Shown here: positions 27,031-35,327 of the stretch, piece after piece
Layout: every line of letters begins with the position of its first letter
How positions within the stretch are numbered: the stretch's first letter is position 1
Source of the DNA: Rickettsiales bacterium
GTDB lineage: Bacteria; Pseudomonadota; Alphaproteobacteria; Rickettsiales; JALZUV01
DNA length: 64,000 nt
Reading direction: 5' to 3'
Assembly: GCA_029252805.1 (NCBI GenBank)
Contig: JAQXAR010000025.1
Location: forward strand, 26,425-90,424
Translations under genes and position numbers: made by a program
The notes under the pieces: generated by a model
Database searches by the model: none
What the model was told of the DNA's origin: nothing
The model's input: only the letters and a program-made list of their open reading frames with translations

Positions 27031-28854
27031 ATGGTTGAGATGAATAGTTGGCGCAAAGCATGGGCGCTTTTGGATGAACGTGAGAAGCGACTCGCTTATA
27101 TTACGTTGGTCATCATTTGCATCGGGGCGCTTTCTTCAGCCTTTATGGTTGGTTCGGTCGTGCCGTTCTTATCAGTTCTAGCGGATCCTTCGCAGATTCA
27201 AAGTCAGCCTTTGCTGGCTTGGGGCTATGAGTATTTCGGTTTCACCTCCTCTTACAATTTTTTGGCCGGTTTGGCATTTGCTAGCTTCGCGGCCATTATG
27301 CTGGCGAGCGTTATTCAGATTATCAAAACTTATGCCGTATTTCGGTTCTCGTTGATGCGTATGCACAGCATCAGTTACCGTTTGATGCGAAATTATTTAA
27401 GCCATCCGTATGAATTTTTCCTCAATCGCCATTCCGGTGAATTAGGGACGCGTATTCTGGCCGAAAGCCGCGAGGTGGTGTTGCAGTTTTTGCGCCCCGC
27501 AGCAGAGTTAGTGGCTTCCATTACGACGGTTATTGCCATTGTCGCTTTGCTTTTATGGATAGAGCCCGTGCTAGCTGCCTGTGCCTTTTTGGTATTTGGA
27601 ACGCTTTACGGCATTACCTATAGCACCGTGCGGCGTTATTTACGCCGGTTAGGAAAAGAGCGTTTGGATAGTAATAGTGAGCGTTATCGCATTGCGACAG
27701 AAGCCTTTGGCGGCGTGAAGGTGATTAAGCTCTTAGGTCGAGAGATCGCTTACTTAAAGCGTTATACGAAATCATCTTACTATATGGCAAAGACGGAGGT
27801 GATCATCAACACGCTTTCATTCGTGCCACAATATGCATTGCAAGCTTTTGCTCTTGGCGGGATTTTACTGATTTGCGTGGTGATGTTAGAGCCTCCTGCT
27901 GAAGGGCAGGCAGCCTCGCTTGAGGGGGTGCTTCCATTATTAGGGGTATTGGCATTTGCAGGACAAAGGCTGATGCCGGAACTCTCAGTGATTTACCATT
28001 CGCTCGCTAAAATTCAGGCTGGCCGTGCGGCGGTCGATGCGGTTTACGAGGATCTACTCGCCTTGAAAGGTGTAGCCTCCATCGCCCAGAGCGAAAATAC
28101 GATTGGACTCAAAGATGCTATTCATTTTAAAGGAATTTCCTATCATTATCCCGCGGCGGAAAATGCTGGCCTTAAGGAGATTGAACTGAGCATTGAAGCC
28201 GGCGAGCGCATCGGTGTTGTCGGTACGACCGGCGCAGGAAAGACCACCTTAGCTGATATTACCTTAGGATTACTGTCGCCTCACTTAGGCGAAATCATCG
28301 TCGATGGAACTCCCGTCACGGATGAAAATGTACGCGATTGGCAAAGTAATGTTGGCTATGTGCCGCAGGATATCTTTTTGACCGATGCTTCCGTATCGGA
28401 AAATATCGCCCTCGGTATTCCGGCAGAAGAGATCGATCAGCAAAAGGTCGAAGAATCTGCGAAAATTGCGAAACTAGATCGTTTCATCCGTGATGAATTG
28501 GCGGCAGGTTATGCTACTTTGGTTGGCGAGCGTGGGATTAGGCTTTCCGGTGGGCAAATTCAGCGTATCGGTATTGCGCGTGCGCTCTATCACAATGCCG
28601 ATTTTATCGTATTTGATGAAGCGACCAGCGCGCTCGATAATGTGACTGAGCATGATGTTATGAGCGCGGTGGACGCGCTTCCAGGCGATAAAACGATTCT
28701 GCTGATCGCTCATCGCCTGACAACGGTGAAGCGATGTGACCGTATTGTTGTGCTAGATAAGGGCCGTATCGTTGGCTGTGATACATGGGAAGTTTTGATG
28801 AAAAATAATAGCGTATTTCAAGCTATTGCTAAAACAGGTCAATCGGAAACGTAA
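27031..28854 (+). CDS. ABC transporter, fused permease-ATPase (MsbA/PglK-like)
   Basis: A 607-residue half-transporter. Six membrane helices occupy about residues 20-330, and the ATPase domain has Walker A GTTGAGKTT (398-406), Q loop VGYVPQDIFLTDASVSENI, signature LSGGQIQR, Walker B FIVFDEATSALD and the H-loop LLIAHRLTTV. Homodimers of this type flip lipid-linked glycans or lipid A. No Wzx flippase was found in the window, so this is the best candidate flippase for the lipid-linked repeat unit. AAGGTG precedes the ATG at 27031. Confidence 0.9.
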   Translation: MVEMNSWRKAWALLDEREKRLAYITLVIICIGALSSAFMVGSVVPFLSVLADPSQIQSQPLLAWGYEYFGFTSSYNFLAGLAFASFAAIMLASVIQIIKTYAVFRFSLMRMHSISYRLMRNYLSHPYEFFLNRHSGELGTRILAESREVVLQFLRPAAELVASITTVIAIVALLLWIEPVLAACAFLVFGTLYGITYSTVRRYLRRLGKERLDSNSERYRIATEAFGGVKVIKLLGREIAYLKRYTKSSYYMAKTEVIINTLSFVPQYALQAFALGGILLICVVMLEPPAEGQAASLEGVLPLLGVLAFAGQRLMPELSVIYHSLAKIQAGRAAVDAVYEDLLALKGVASIAQSENTIGLKDAIHFKGISYHYPAAENAGLKEIELSIEAGERIGVVGTTGAGKTTLADITLGLLSPHLGEIIVDGTPVTDENVRDWQSNVGYVPQDIFLTDASVSENIALGIPAEEIDQQKVEESAKIAKLDRFIRDELAAGYATLVGERGIRLSGGQIQRIGIARALYHNADFIVFDEATSALDNVTEHDVMSAVDALPGDKTILLIAHRLTTVKRCDRIVVLDKGRIVGCDTWEVLMKNNSVFQAIAKTGQSET

Positions 28855-28862
28855 CGATGCTT

Positions 28863-28960
28863 GTCAGGCTGAATTTATTTCAGCCTCCATTCATCTATTT
28901 GCAAGATTATTAAGTGTGGCGCGATGGACCCTGAAACAAGTGCAGGGTGACTCTCGAGAG
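28863..28960. repeat. Double-hairpin palindromic repeat (AEFISAS/TLKQVQGD type)
   Basis: Starting 9 bp after the ABC gene stop, AGGCTGAA (28866-28873) pairs with TTCAGCCT (28879-28886), and ACCCTG (28928-28933) pairs with CAGGGT (28943-28948); a perfect CTCTCGAGAG (28951-28960) follows. Read through, it spells AEFISASI and WTLKQVQGD, the spurious peptides that mark a dispersed intergenic repeat in many alphaproteobacterial and some other proteobacterial genomes. Only one copy was seen in the window. It may also act as a 3' hairpin for the asnB-ABC transcript. Confidence 0.75.
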
Positions 28961-29087
28961 AGGGTGTTAAAGTTTATCAAGTGGGCGAGAGTGCTATTTG
29001 TGTTAGAAGTTAGATAGAGGTTGCCGCTCTGCATTGAACGGTTTATCGGTAGTAATTAAGTAATATAGAAAGAGGGGGGGGAGTTTT

Positions 29088-30116
29088 ATGTTTCTGGAGA
29101 AATTGAAAGATCAAAGCCAACCGCTTATCATTGCGGAGATTGCACAGAACCACGATGGCTCGCTCGGTATGTGCTACGCTTATGTTGATGCTCTGGCAGA
29201 TGCGGGCGCCCATGCGGTGAAATTTCAAACCCATATTGCTTCGCAAGAATCGACACTTGATGAGCCGTTTCGCATCAAGTTCTCGAACCAAGATGAGACT
29301 CGCTACGATTACTGGCAGCGTATGGAATTTACGGAAAGCCAGTGGGTCGGTTTAAAAGAACATGCCGATACAAAAGGCATTCAATTCCTTAGTACGCCTT
29401 TCTCCGTTGCGGCGGTTGAATTGCTGGATCGTGTCGGAGTGCCGATATGGAAAGTTGGCTCTGGCGATACACTCTCTCGCGAATTGCTGGAGGCTATGAT
29501 TGCCACCGGCAAGCCTATTATTGTCAGTACAGGTATGAGTGCATGGGCGGAAATTGATGCAGTGATTGATATGCTAAAACAAAGTGGCTCAGATTATACG
29601 ATCATGCAATGTACCAGTATGTATCCGACACCGCTTCAGCAGACAGGCTTAAATATTCTAGACGAATTAAGCCAGAAATATGGTTGCCGTGTTGGGTTAT
29701 CTGATCATTCCGCATCACTCTCTCCTGCTACGGCGGCCATCGCGCGTGGCTATAATTTAATTGAATTACACGCGACGTTTGACCGTCGTATGTTCGGGCC
29801 GGATATGAGCTCCTCGATCACCATTGAAGAGGTCGCGCAGCTCGTACGTTTCGCTAATGATGTGGCTGAAATGGATGCGAACCCCGTTGATAAAGATGAG
29901 ATGGCCGCGCGGTTAAAAAATCAAAAAGCGTTATTTGCAAAGAGCGTTGCGCTCAAAATGGATTTGCCCATAGGGCATGTGATTGCTGAATCAGATATCA
30001 CGTCGAAAAAGCCGGCAACGGGTATTGCTTGGGCCGATAAAGACCAAATAATAGGGCGAGAATTAGTGAAAGCTGTCGCCAGCAATAGGCTGTTAACGTT
30101 AGAGGATTTAAAGTAA
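29088..30116 (+). CDS. neuB: N-acetylneuraminate synthase
   Basis: A 342-residue NeuB: condenses ManNAc (or a related aldose) with phosphoenolpyruvate to give sialic acid. Marks are IIAEIAQNHDGSLGMCYAYV, KFQTHIASQESTLDE, FLSTPFSVAAVELLDRVGVP, KVGSGD and GLSDHSASLSPATAAIARG, with a C-terminal antifreeze-like SAF domain (PIGHVIAESDITSKKPATGI). The ribosome binding site contains an eight-G tract (29074-29081). The stop overlaps the neuC start (TAATG). Paired with NeuC and NeuA only, Neu5Ac is more likely than legionaminic acid, since no LegB/LegC/LegH genes are visible. Confidence 0.92.
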   Translation: MFLEKLKDQSQPLIIAEIAQNHDGSLGMCYAYVDALADAGAHAVKFQTHIASQESTLDEPFRIKFSNQDETRYDYWQRMEFTESQWVGLKEHADTKGIQFLSTPFSVAAVELLDRVGVPIWKVGSGDTLSRELLEAMIATGKPIIVSTGMSAWAEIDAVIDMLKQSGSDYTIMQCTSMYPTPLQQTGLNILDELSQKYGCRVGLSDHSASLSPATAAIARGYNLIELHATFDRRMFGPDMSSSITIEEVAQLVRFANDVAEMDANPVDKDEMAARLKNQKALFAKSVALKMDLPIGHVIAESDITSKKPATGIAWADKDQIIGRELVKAVASNRLLTLEDLK

Positions 30117-31282
30117 TGCGAAAAATATGTGTCGTCGTCCATAGCCGTGCCAATTACGGGCGTATTAAATCGACTATGCAGGCGATTAAAGACCATCCAG
30201 ATTTGGAGTTGCAATTGATTGTTGGAGCCTCCGCTTTATTGCGTCGGTTCGGTGCGGTTATCAATATCATGCGCGAAGATGGTTTTACAGAAGATGCCGT
30301 CGTGCATTCCGTTTTAGAAGGTGAGGCACCCATAATAATGGCAAAATCAACGGGGCTAGCCATCATCGAATTGGCGACGCATTTTGAGAATTTAAAACCA
30401 GATATTGTGCTTACGGTCGCTGATCGATATGAAACGCTTTCGACAGCGGTTGCAGCAAGTTATATGAATATCCCCGTGGCGCATACCCAAGGTGGCGAGG
30501 TTACAGGCTCGATTGATGAAGCGGTTAGGCATTCCATTACCAAGCTCTCTCATATCCATTTTCCGGCCACAGAACGTGCAAGAGATTATGTCGTTCGAAT
30601 GGGTGAGGACCCTGCTAAAGTATTTTTTACGGGCTGCCCGGCCATTGATTTGGTGGCTGGTTTAGATGTAACGTTACCCGCTGATATTTTTCAGCGCTAT
30701 GGTGGCGTTGGGTCAGGCTTGAGTGTTGATAAAGATTATATCGTTGTTCTGCAGCATCCTGTAACAACTGAGTTTGGTTCAGGGCTAGAACAAATTAATG
30801 AAACGTTAAGTGCGGTTTATGAATTGGCAAAAGAAGGTATGCAAGTAGCGTGGTTATGGCCGAATGTTGATGCGGGGTCAGATGATATCTCGAAAGGTAT
30901 TCGCGCTTTCCGCGAAAATAACGAAACGCCAAATATGCATTTTTTCTTGAATTTTGAGCCGGAAGATTATGCGCGCCTGATTGCGAATGCGAAATGCATT
31001 ATTGGGAACTCCTCTTCAGGGCTGCGCGAGGGAGCGTTTTTAGGTATCCCTTGTGTGAACGTCGGAACGCGACAAGAAGGCCGTGAGCGGGCGAGTAATG
31101 TGATGGATAGCGATTATGACTCCACTCAAATTCTCGAAGCAACACGTAAGCAAATCGCTCATGGAAAATATGAATGTGATACGCTGGTGGGAGATGGTAC
31201 GGCAGGCCTGAAAATGGCCGAGATTTTAACAACCGTTCCATTAGGTGTGCAAAAGAAAATTCATTATATTTATGACGAATAA
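30116..31282 (+). CDS. neuC: Hydrolysing UDP-N-acetylglucosamine 2-epimerase
   Basis: A 388-residue GT-B-fold hydrolysing epimerase that converts UDP-GlcNAc to ManNAc plus UDP, the first step of sialic acid synthesis. Family marks include VVHSRANYGRIKSTMQAI, LTVADRYETLSTAVAASYMN, PVAHTQGGEVTGSIDEAVRH and CIIGNSSSGLREGAFLGIP followed by NVGTRQEGRER. The gene is distinct from the non-hydrolysing WecB encoded at 45208. It starts at the overlapping ATG of the neuB stop and overlaps neuA by about 11 bp. Confidence 0.92.
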   Translation: MRKICVVVHSRANYGRIKSTMQAIKDHPDLELQLIVGASALLRRFGAVINIMREDGFTEDAVVHSVLEGEAPIIMAKSTGLAIIELATHFENLKPDIVLTVADRYETLSTAVAASYMNIPVAHTQGGEVTGSIDEAVRHSITKLSHIHFPATERARDYVVRMGEDPAKVFFTGCPAIDLVAGLDVTLPADIFQRYGGVGSGLSVDKDYIVVLQHPVTTEFGSGLEQINETLSAVYELAKEGMQVAWLWPNVDAGSDDISKGIRAFRENNETPNMHFFLNFEPEDYARLIANAKCIIGNSSSGLREGAFLGIPCVNVGTRQEGRERASNVMDSDYDSTQILEATRKQIAHGKYECDTLVGDGTAGLKMAEILTTVPLGVQKKIHYIYDE

Positions 31283-31976
31283 GGGTATGGAAGAACCGTC
31301 TTTTTGTATCATTCCTGTTCGCGGTGGAAGCAAAGGAATCCCACGCAAGAATTTGGCAGAATTTAACGGCATTTCGTTATTAGAATGGACAATTAACCAA
31401 GCCATGGAAGTCTATCGTGCTGAGCATATTATGGTTTCCACTGAAGATGAAGAAATGGCGCAAGTCGCAAATGTATGTGGCATAAGGTTGATTAACCGGC
31501 CAGATGAATTAGCACAAGATAGCAGCACGACCAACGTCGTTGTCGATCATTTGCTGGCCGAAGTCGACCCTGATGGCGAGTTGTTCGGCCACTTCACAAT
31601 TCTGCAAGTGACCTCGCCTTTGCGAAATGCGCAAGATATTGAGAAAGCCGAAAGCATGATGCAAGCGGGGGGGTATGATTCGGTCATCAGTGCCTATCAA
31701 GAGCAGAAGTCGCATCCCGCTAAAATGTATCAAATGCAAGAGGGTATGGCAGTGTCTGTCGCGCCTGAGATGGAGTATATGCGCCGTCAGGATTTGCCAA
31801 AAATATATCGTCGTAATGGCGCTATCTTCTCTTGTACGCGAGAATATTATGACCGTACCGACAAGCTATGGGGCGGCAATATGGGCATTGTTGAAATGCC
31901 ACGCCAGCGCTCGGTTGATGTAGACGCATCGGATGATTTAGAACTCGCACGCGAGATATTTGAAACCTTATCTTAG
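31272..31976 (+). CDS. neuA: CMP-sialic acid synthetase (acylneuraminate cytidylyltransferase)
   Basis: A roughly 234-residue nucleotidyltransferase that activates sialic acid with CTP. The nucleotide-binding IIPVRGGSKGIPRKNLAEFN, the LQVTSPLRNAQDIEKA motif and RRNGAIFSC are diagnostic, and the C-terminus keeps the acidic VDVDASDDLELAREI. The start is uncertain: the ATG at 31272 overlaps the neuC end, and one at 31287 is also possible; neither has a clear ribosome binding site. A seven-G tract lies inside the gene (31667-31673, codons for AGG). Confidence 0.9.
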   Translation: MTNKGMEEPSFCIIPVRGGSKGIPRKNLAEFNGISLLEWTINQAMEVYRAEHIMVSTEDEEMAQVANVCGIRLINRPDELAQDSSTTNVVVDHLLAEVDPDGELFGHFTILQVTSPLRNAQDIEKAESMMQAGGYDSVISAYQEQKSHPAKMYQMQEGMAVSVAPEMEYMRRQDLPKIYRRNGAIFSCTREYYDRTDKLWGGNMGIVEMPRQRSVDVDASDDLELAREIFETLS

Positions 31977-32127
31977 AATAGAATTGGGGAGTCTTTTATA
32001 CTGATGTTATGTAACGTATAGAAACTCAAACCGTTATTATTTGGATACTTCTTGACACAAAATACGATACGGCTGATGGTGTTGATCTTTCACCCATTAT
32101 CACTCAAAGATTGTCAGAAATGCAAGT

Positions 32128-33252
32128 ATGGTAGACGCTCCTGAAATGCGTATTATTCACGTGACAGTCTATAGCGACTTGCCATCTGGTGTGCGCAAGC
32201 AAATTTCGTGGGAGCAAAAAGCCAGTAAGGAACTGGTCGGCATCGAATGGAATCAGTTGGCCCTCCACGGCGGAGAGTCAAAAGAAGCGTTCGAGAAGCG
32301 TATACCCGCTATTTTTAGGTTGATAATTTTAAGAAATTTATATGCGTGGGTAGTCGTTAGAAGGCTGTGCCGCACCTATGATTTTGTTCTGTTGCGACAT
32401 ATGCCCTTTGACCCATTTGTATTTCTTTTCGCCCCCTTTCTATCGAATAGAATAGGCATTCATCACTCGAAAGAAATTGAAGAGTTACGTCTTATTCGCT
32501 CTGGCTTTAAAGGGAAGTTAGCTTCGTTCTTGGAGCGCTTCTCAGGGAAGTGTGCCGTAAAGAATGCACGTGCCATTCTTGGTGTGACGCCTGAAATTGC
32601 ACAGTATCAGGTTGAATTAAGAGCAGCAGGCAAGCCTTACTCTGTCTATGCAAATGGGATCGATATGAGCAGCGTAGAACTATTGCCTGATAATAGGGAT
32701 TCCCAAAAGATAGAAGTGGCATTCATTTGCCATACTTTCAGCAGGTGGCATGGGCTTGATCGCCTTTTCGATGCAATAAAGGAAGATGCAAACGCCGAAC
32801 TTCCAACCAACCGAAGCGCTTCACTCATCATTCATTTGATTGGAAATCTATCGGATGAGCAGAGAATGACAATTGAGACAATCGAGAGTTTAAGTTCTGT
32901 TATTGAGATTCATGGTCACCTAGAGAGTGATGATTACCGTTCGCTTCTGTCGCGCTGCGATATAGGTATAGGCTCGCTTGCGATGGATAGGCAAAGCCTA
33001 ACACAGGGGACCACATTAAAGGTGCGTGAAATGTTGGCCTTGGGCTTGCCTGTTTATTCAGGGCATGAAGATAGCTCGCTTCCTGAGAATTTTGCCTATT
33101 ATAAAAATAATAAAATAGCGATACCTGATATGTGTGAATTTGCACGTTTGATGCAATCGCATACACGCGGGCAAGTGCGAGAGGACTCAGCGCCTTATAT
33201 TGAGAAGGTTGTTTCAATGCAAAAAGTCATCCATTGGTTGCAGAGTCTATGA
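32128..33252 (+). CDS. Glycosyltransferase family 4-like protein
   Basis: A 374-residue putative GT-B glycosyltransferase. The N-terminal domain ends near VYANGIDMSSVELLPD, a typical GT4 linker; the C-terminal half contains VAFICHTFSRWHGLDRLFDA, HLIGNLSDEQR, IEIHGHLESDDYRSLLSRCD and TTLKVREMLALGLPVYSGHE. Donor and acceptor are unknown. The start could be the ATG at 32128 or 32146 (MRIIHVTVYSDLPSGV); the latter removes six residues. It is 151 bp downstream of neuA, so it may use its own promoter. Confidence 0.8.
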   Translation: MVDAPEMRIIHVTVYSDLPSGVRKQISWEQKASKELVGIEWNQLALHGGESKEAFEKRIPAIFRLIILRNLYAWVVVRRLCRTYDFVLLRHMPFDPFVFLFAPFLSNRIGIHHSKEIEELRLIRSGFKGKLASFLERFSGKCAVKNARAILGVTPEIAQYQVELRAAGKPYSVYANGIDMSSVELLPDNRDSQKIEVAFICHTFSRWHGLDRLFDAIKEDANAELPTNRSASLIIHLIGNLSDEQRMTIETIESLSSVIEIHGHLESDDYRSLLSRCDIGIGSLAMDRQSLTQGTTLKVREMLALGLPVYSGHEDSSLPENFAYYKNNKIAIPDMCEFARLMQSHTRGQVREDSAPYIEKVVSMQKVIHWLQSL

Positions 33253-33359
33253 AAAGGGTTTTGCGCAGAAAAGAGCATAAAAATGAGGCCGGAGACATTG
33301 TGAATAGATGGTGCGGTTGTGCCGTTAACTATTGTCATGTTTTTGAGGTGTTATAAGCG

Positions 33360-34412
33360 ATGTTTTCTTATTACATGCTATTTATGATGGCTGCTGTCCC
33401 CACAATGCTTGGCTATAATAGCCAAAGCATGCGCGCTAGCAGTGGTATTGCGCTCTATTGGCGGTTTATAGGTTTTCTCCTCATGGTGCTGATTGGCTTT
33501 CGCTACGAAGTAGGGGGTGATTGGTCCACCTATATGGAATATCTCGAACGTGTCAGGTATTTGTCATTTTTTGAAGCAATGCAAATAGAGGATCCAGGCT
33601 ATATTGTTTTCAATGTCTTATCTGCAAAGCTGGGCCTCGGAATTGCCGGTGTAAATAGTTTATGTGCCATCATTGTTGTTACCGGTTTATTTGCCTTTTT
33701 AAGAACGCTTCCACGCCCGTGGCTTGGCCTTGTCTGTGCCATCCCCTATCTCGTCATTGTTGTAGGTATGGGATATACAAGGCAATCAGTTGCGCTAGGG
33801 CTTGTCATGCTAGGGATGGTCGCCATTAAGCGATCAGATTATAGAAAGTTCGTGTTCTGGGTTTTGTTAGGGGTTGCTTTCCATAAAACAGCGGTATTAC
33901 TATTGCCGATGGCCGCACTGATTTCCACTCAAAGTCGGATTCAAAAAATTGGGATTGTGGCACTGGCAAGCATCGTGAGTTTTAACCTGTTCCTTGCTGA
34001 CCAGACCGATTATTTGTATGATACTTATATTGATAATCAAGATATGAGTTCTGAAGGAGCCTTAGTTCGATTGCTAATAAATGCCATTCCTGGTGCCATA
34101 TTTCTAGTACTATCTCGCCGATTCAAAATGACGCTAGCAGAGCGCACCTTTTGGAAACATTTATCGTGGTTATCTCTACTGATGCTTGTGCTGTTGTTTG
34201 TTACTGGTTTCTCTACGGCTCTTGATAGAATGGCGCTTTATTTAATTCCGCTACAATTACTGGTTTTTGCTCATTTTCCCGAGGCGGTAAAAGGAAATAG
34301 AGGAGGGGTTATTCTTGCAGTTATTCTTTATTATGCAGTCATTCTGATTGTATGGCTAAACTTTGCTGCCCATGCAAAATACTGGCTGCCATACCAGTTA
34401 GGTATAGGCTAG
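33360..34412 (+). CDS. EpsG-family polysaccharide polymerase (Wzy-like)
   Basis: A 350-residue membrane protein with about 9-10 helices and the EpsG signature GFRYEVGGDWSTYMEY near residue 45, followed by DPGYIVFN and a mid-protein GMGYTRQSVALGLVMLG and VAFHKTAVLLLPMAAL. EpsG-type proteins polymerise exopolysaccharide repeat units at the periplasmic face. It is the second polymerase/ligase candidate in the locus besides the gene at 22420. GAGGTG precedes the ATG. Confidence 0.82.
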   Translation: MFSYYMLFMMAAVPTMLGYNSQSMRASSGIALYWRFIGFLLMVLIGFRYEVGGDWSTYMEYLERVRYLSFFEAMQIEDPGYIVFNVLSAKLGLGIAGVNSLCAIIVVTGLFAFLRTLPRPWLGLVCAIPYLVIVVGMGYTRQSVALGLVMLGMVAIKRSDYRKFVFWVLLGVAFHKTAVLLLPMAALISTQSRIQKIGIVALASIVSFNLFLADQTDYLYDTYIDNQDMSSEGALVRLLINAIPGAIFLVLSRRFKMTLAERTFWKHLSWLSLLMLVLLFVTGFSTALDRMALYLIPLQLLVFAHFPEAVKGNRGGVILAVILYYAVILIVWLNFAAHAKYWLPYQLGIG

Positions 34413-34556
34413 CAGTTTAAGAGACGATCAACTGAGCAATTTATAACACTCCGGCGGGCTCTATGTTGATTAGCGGTTGTAAGTATGAGCACATACGGTA
34501 AACAAATATAAAAAGCGGTATAAAAAACTGCTAAAGATAGGGTGAAGGGGCAAGGC

Positions 34557-35327
34557 ATGAAGGTAGTTATTCTAGCGGGTGGACTTGGCACACGAATCTC
34601 AGAAGAGACAAGTTCAAGACCAAAACCAATGATCGAAATCGGTGGGAAACCCATCCTTTGGCACATCATGAAAATGTATTCCAGTCACGGCTTGAATGAG
34701 TTTATCATTTGCTGTGGTTACAAGGGCTATATCATCAAAGAGTATTTCGCCAATTATGCGCTGCACATGTCGGATTTAACCTTCGATATGGAGAGTGGCC
34801 AGATGGAAGTGCATCAACAAAAAGCGGAGCCTTGGCGTGTCACGCTTGTTGATACGGGCGAAAATACGATGACAGGCGGGCGATTGAAGCGCCTAAAAAG
34901 CTATATCGAAGAAGAGGAAAACATTTGCTTTACCTATGGTGATGGTGTCAGTGATGTCGATATAAGCGCGCTGATTAAGTTTCATAAAGACCATGGGAAA
35001 TTGGCGACCGTGACTGCGGTTGTGCCGCCGGGGCGCTACGGTGCGCTTGAATGTGAAGGTAATCAGGTGCGCGGATTTACCGAAAAACCTCCAGGCGATG
35101 GAGGGCTTATCAATGGCGGATTTTTTGTGTTATCGCCCAAATGCCTTGATCTGATTGAAGGTGATACCACTCATTGGGAATCTGGCCCTTTAAACAACTT
35201 AGCCAAAAACGGAGATCTTATGGCCTTCGCACATAAAGGTTTCTGGCAGCCTATGGATACATTGCGAGAAAAGCGAATGCTTGAAAATCTCTGGAGTAAC
35301 GGTGAGGCTCCTTGGAAGACATGGTAG
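34557..35327 (+). CDS. rfbF: Glucose-1-phosphate cytidylyltransferase
   Basis: A 256-residue enzyme that makes CDP-glucose from CTP and glucose-1-phosphate. It carries ILAGGLGTRISEETSSRPKP at the N-terminus, IGGKPILWHIMKMYSSHG, the characteristic FTYGDGVSDVD, TAVVPPGRYGALE and the C-terminal KGFWQPMDTLREKRMLE. The ATG at 34557 is chosen; a GTG five codons earlier is an alternative and both share a GGGG-rich ribosome binding region. It is first in the CDP-sugar gene set, overlapping rfbG by 7 bp. Confidence 0.93.
   Translation: MKVVILAGGLGTRISEETSSRPKPMIEIGGKPILWHIMKMYSSHGLNEFIICCGYKGYIIKEYFANYALHMSDLTFDMESGQMEVHQQKAEPWRVTLVDTGENTMTGGRLKRLKSYIEEEENICFTYGDGVSDVDISALIKFHKDHGKLATVTAVVPPGRYGALECEGNQVRGFTEKPPGDGGLINGGFFVLSPKCLDLIEGDTTHWESGPLNNLAKNGDLMAFAHKGFWQPMDTLREKRMLENLWSNGEAPWKTW

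Noticed and set aside
28826..29017. 63-codon plus-strand frame overlapping the end of the ABC transporter gene
   Set aside because: Its translation is the read-through of the dispersed palindromic repeat (AEFISAS, WTLKQVQGD), a well-known source of spurious proteins.
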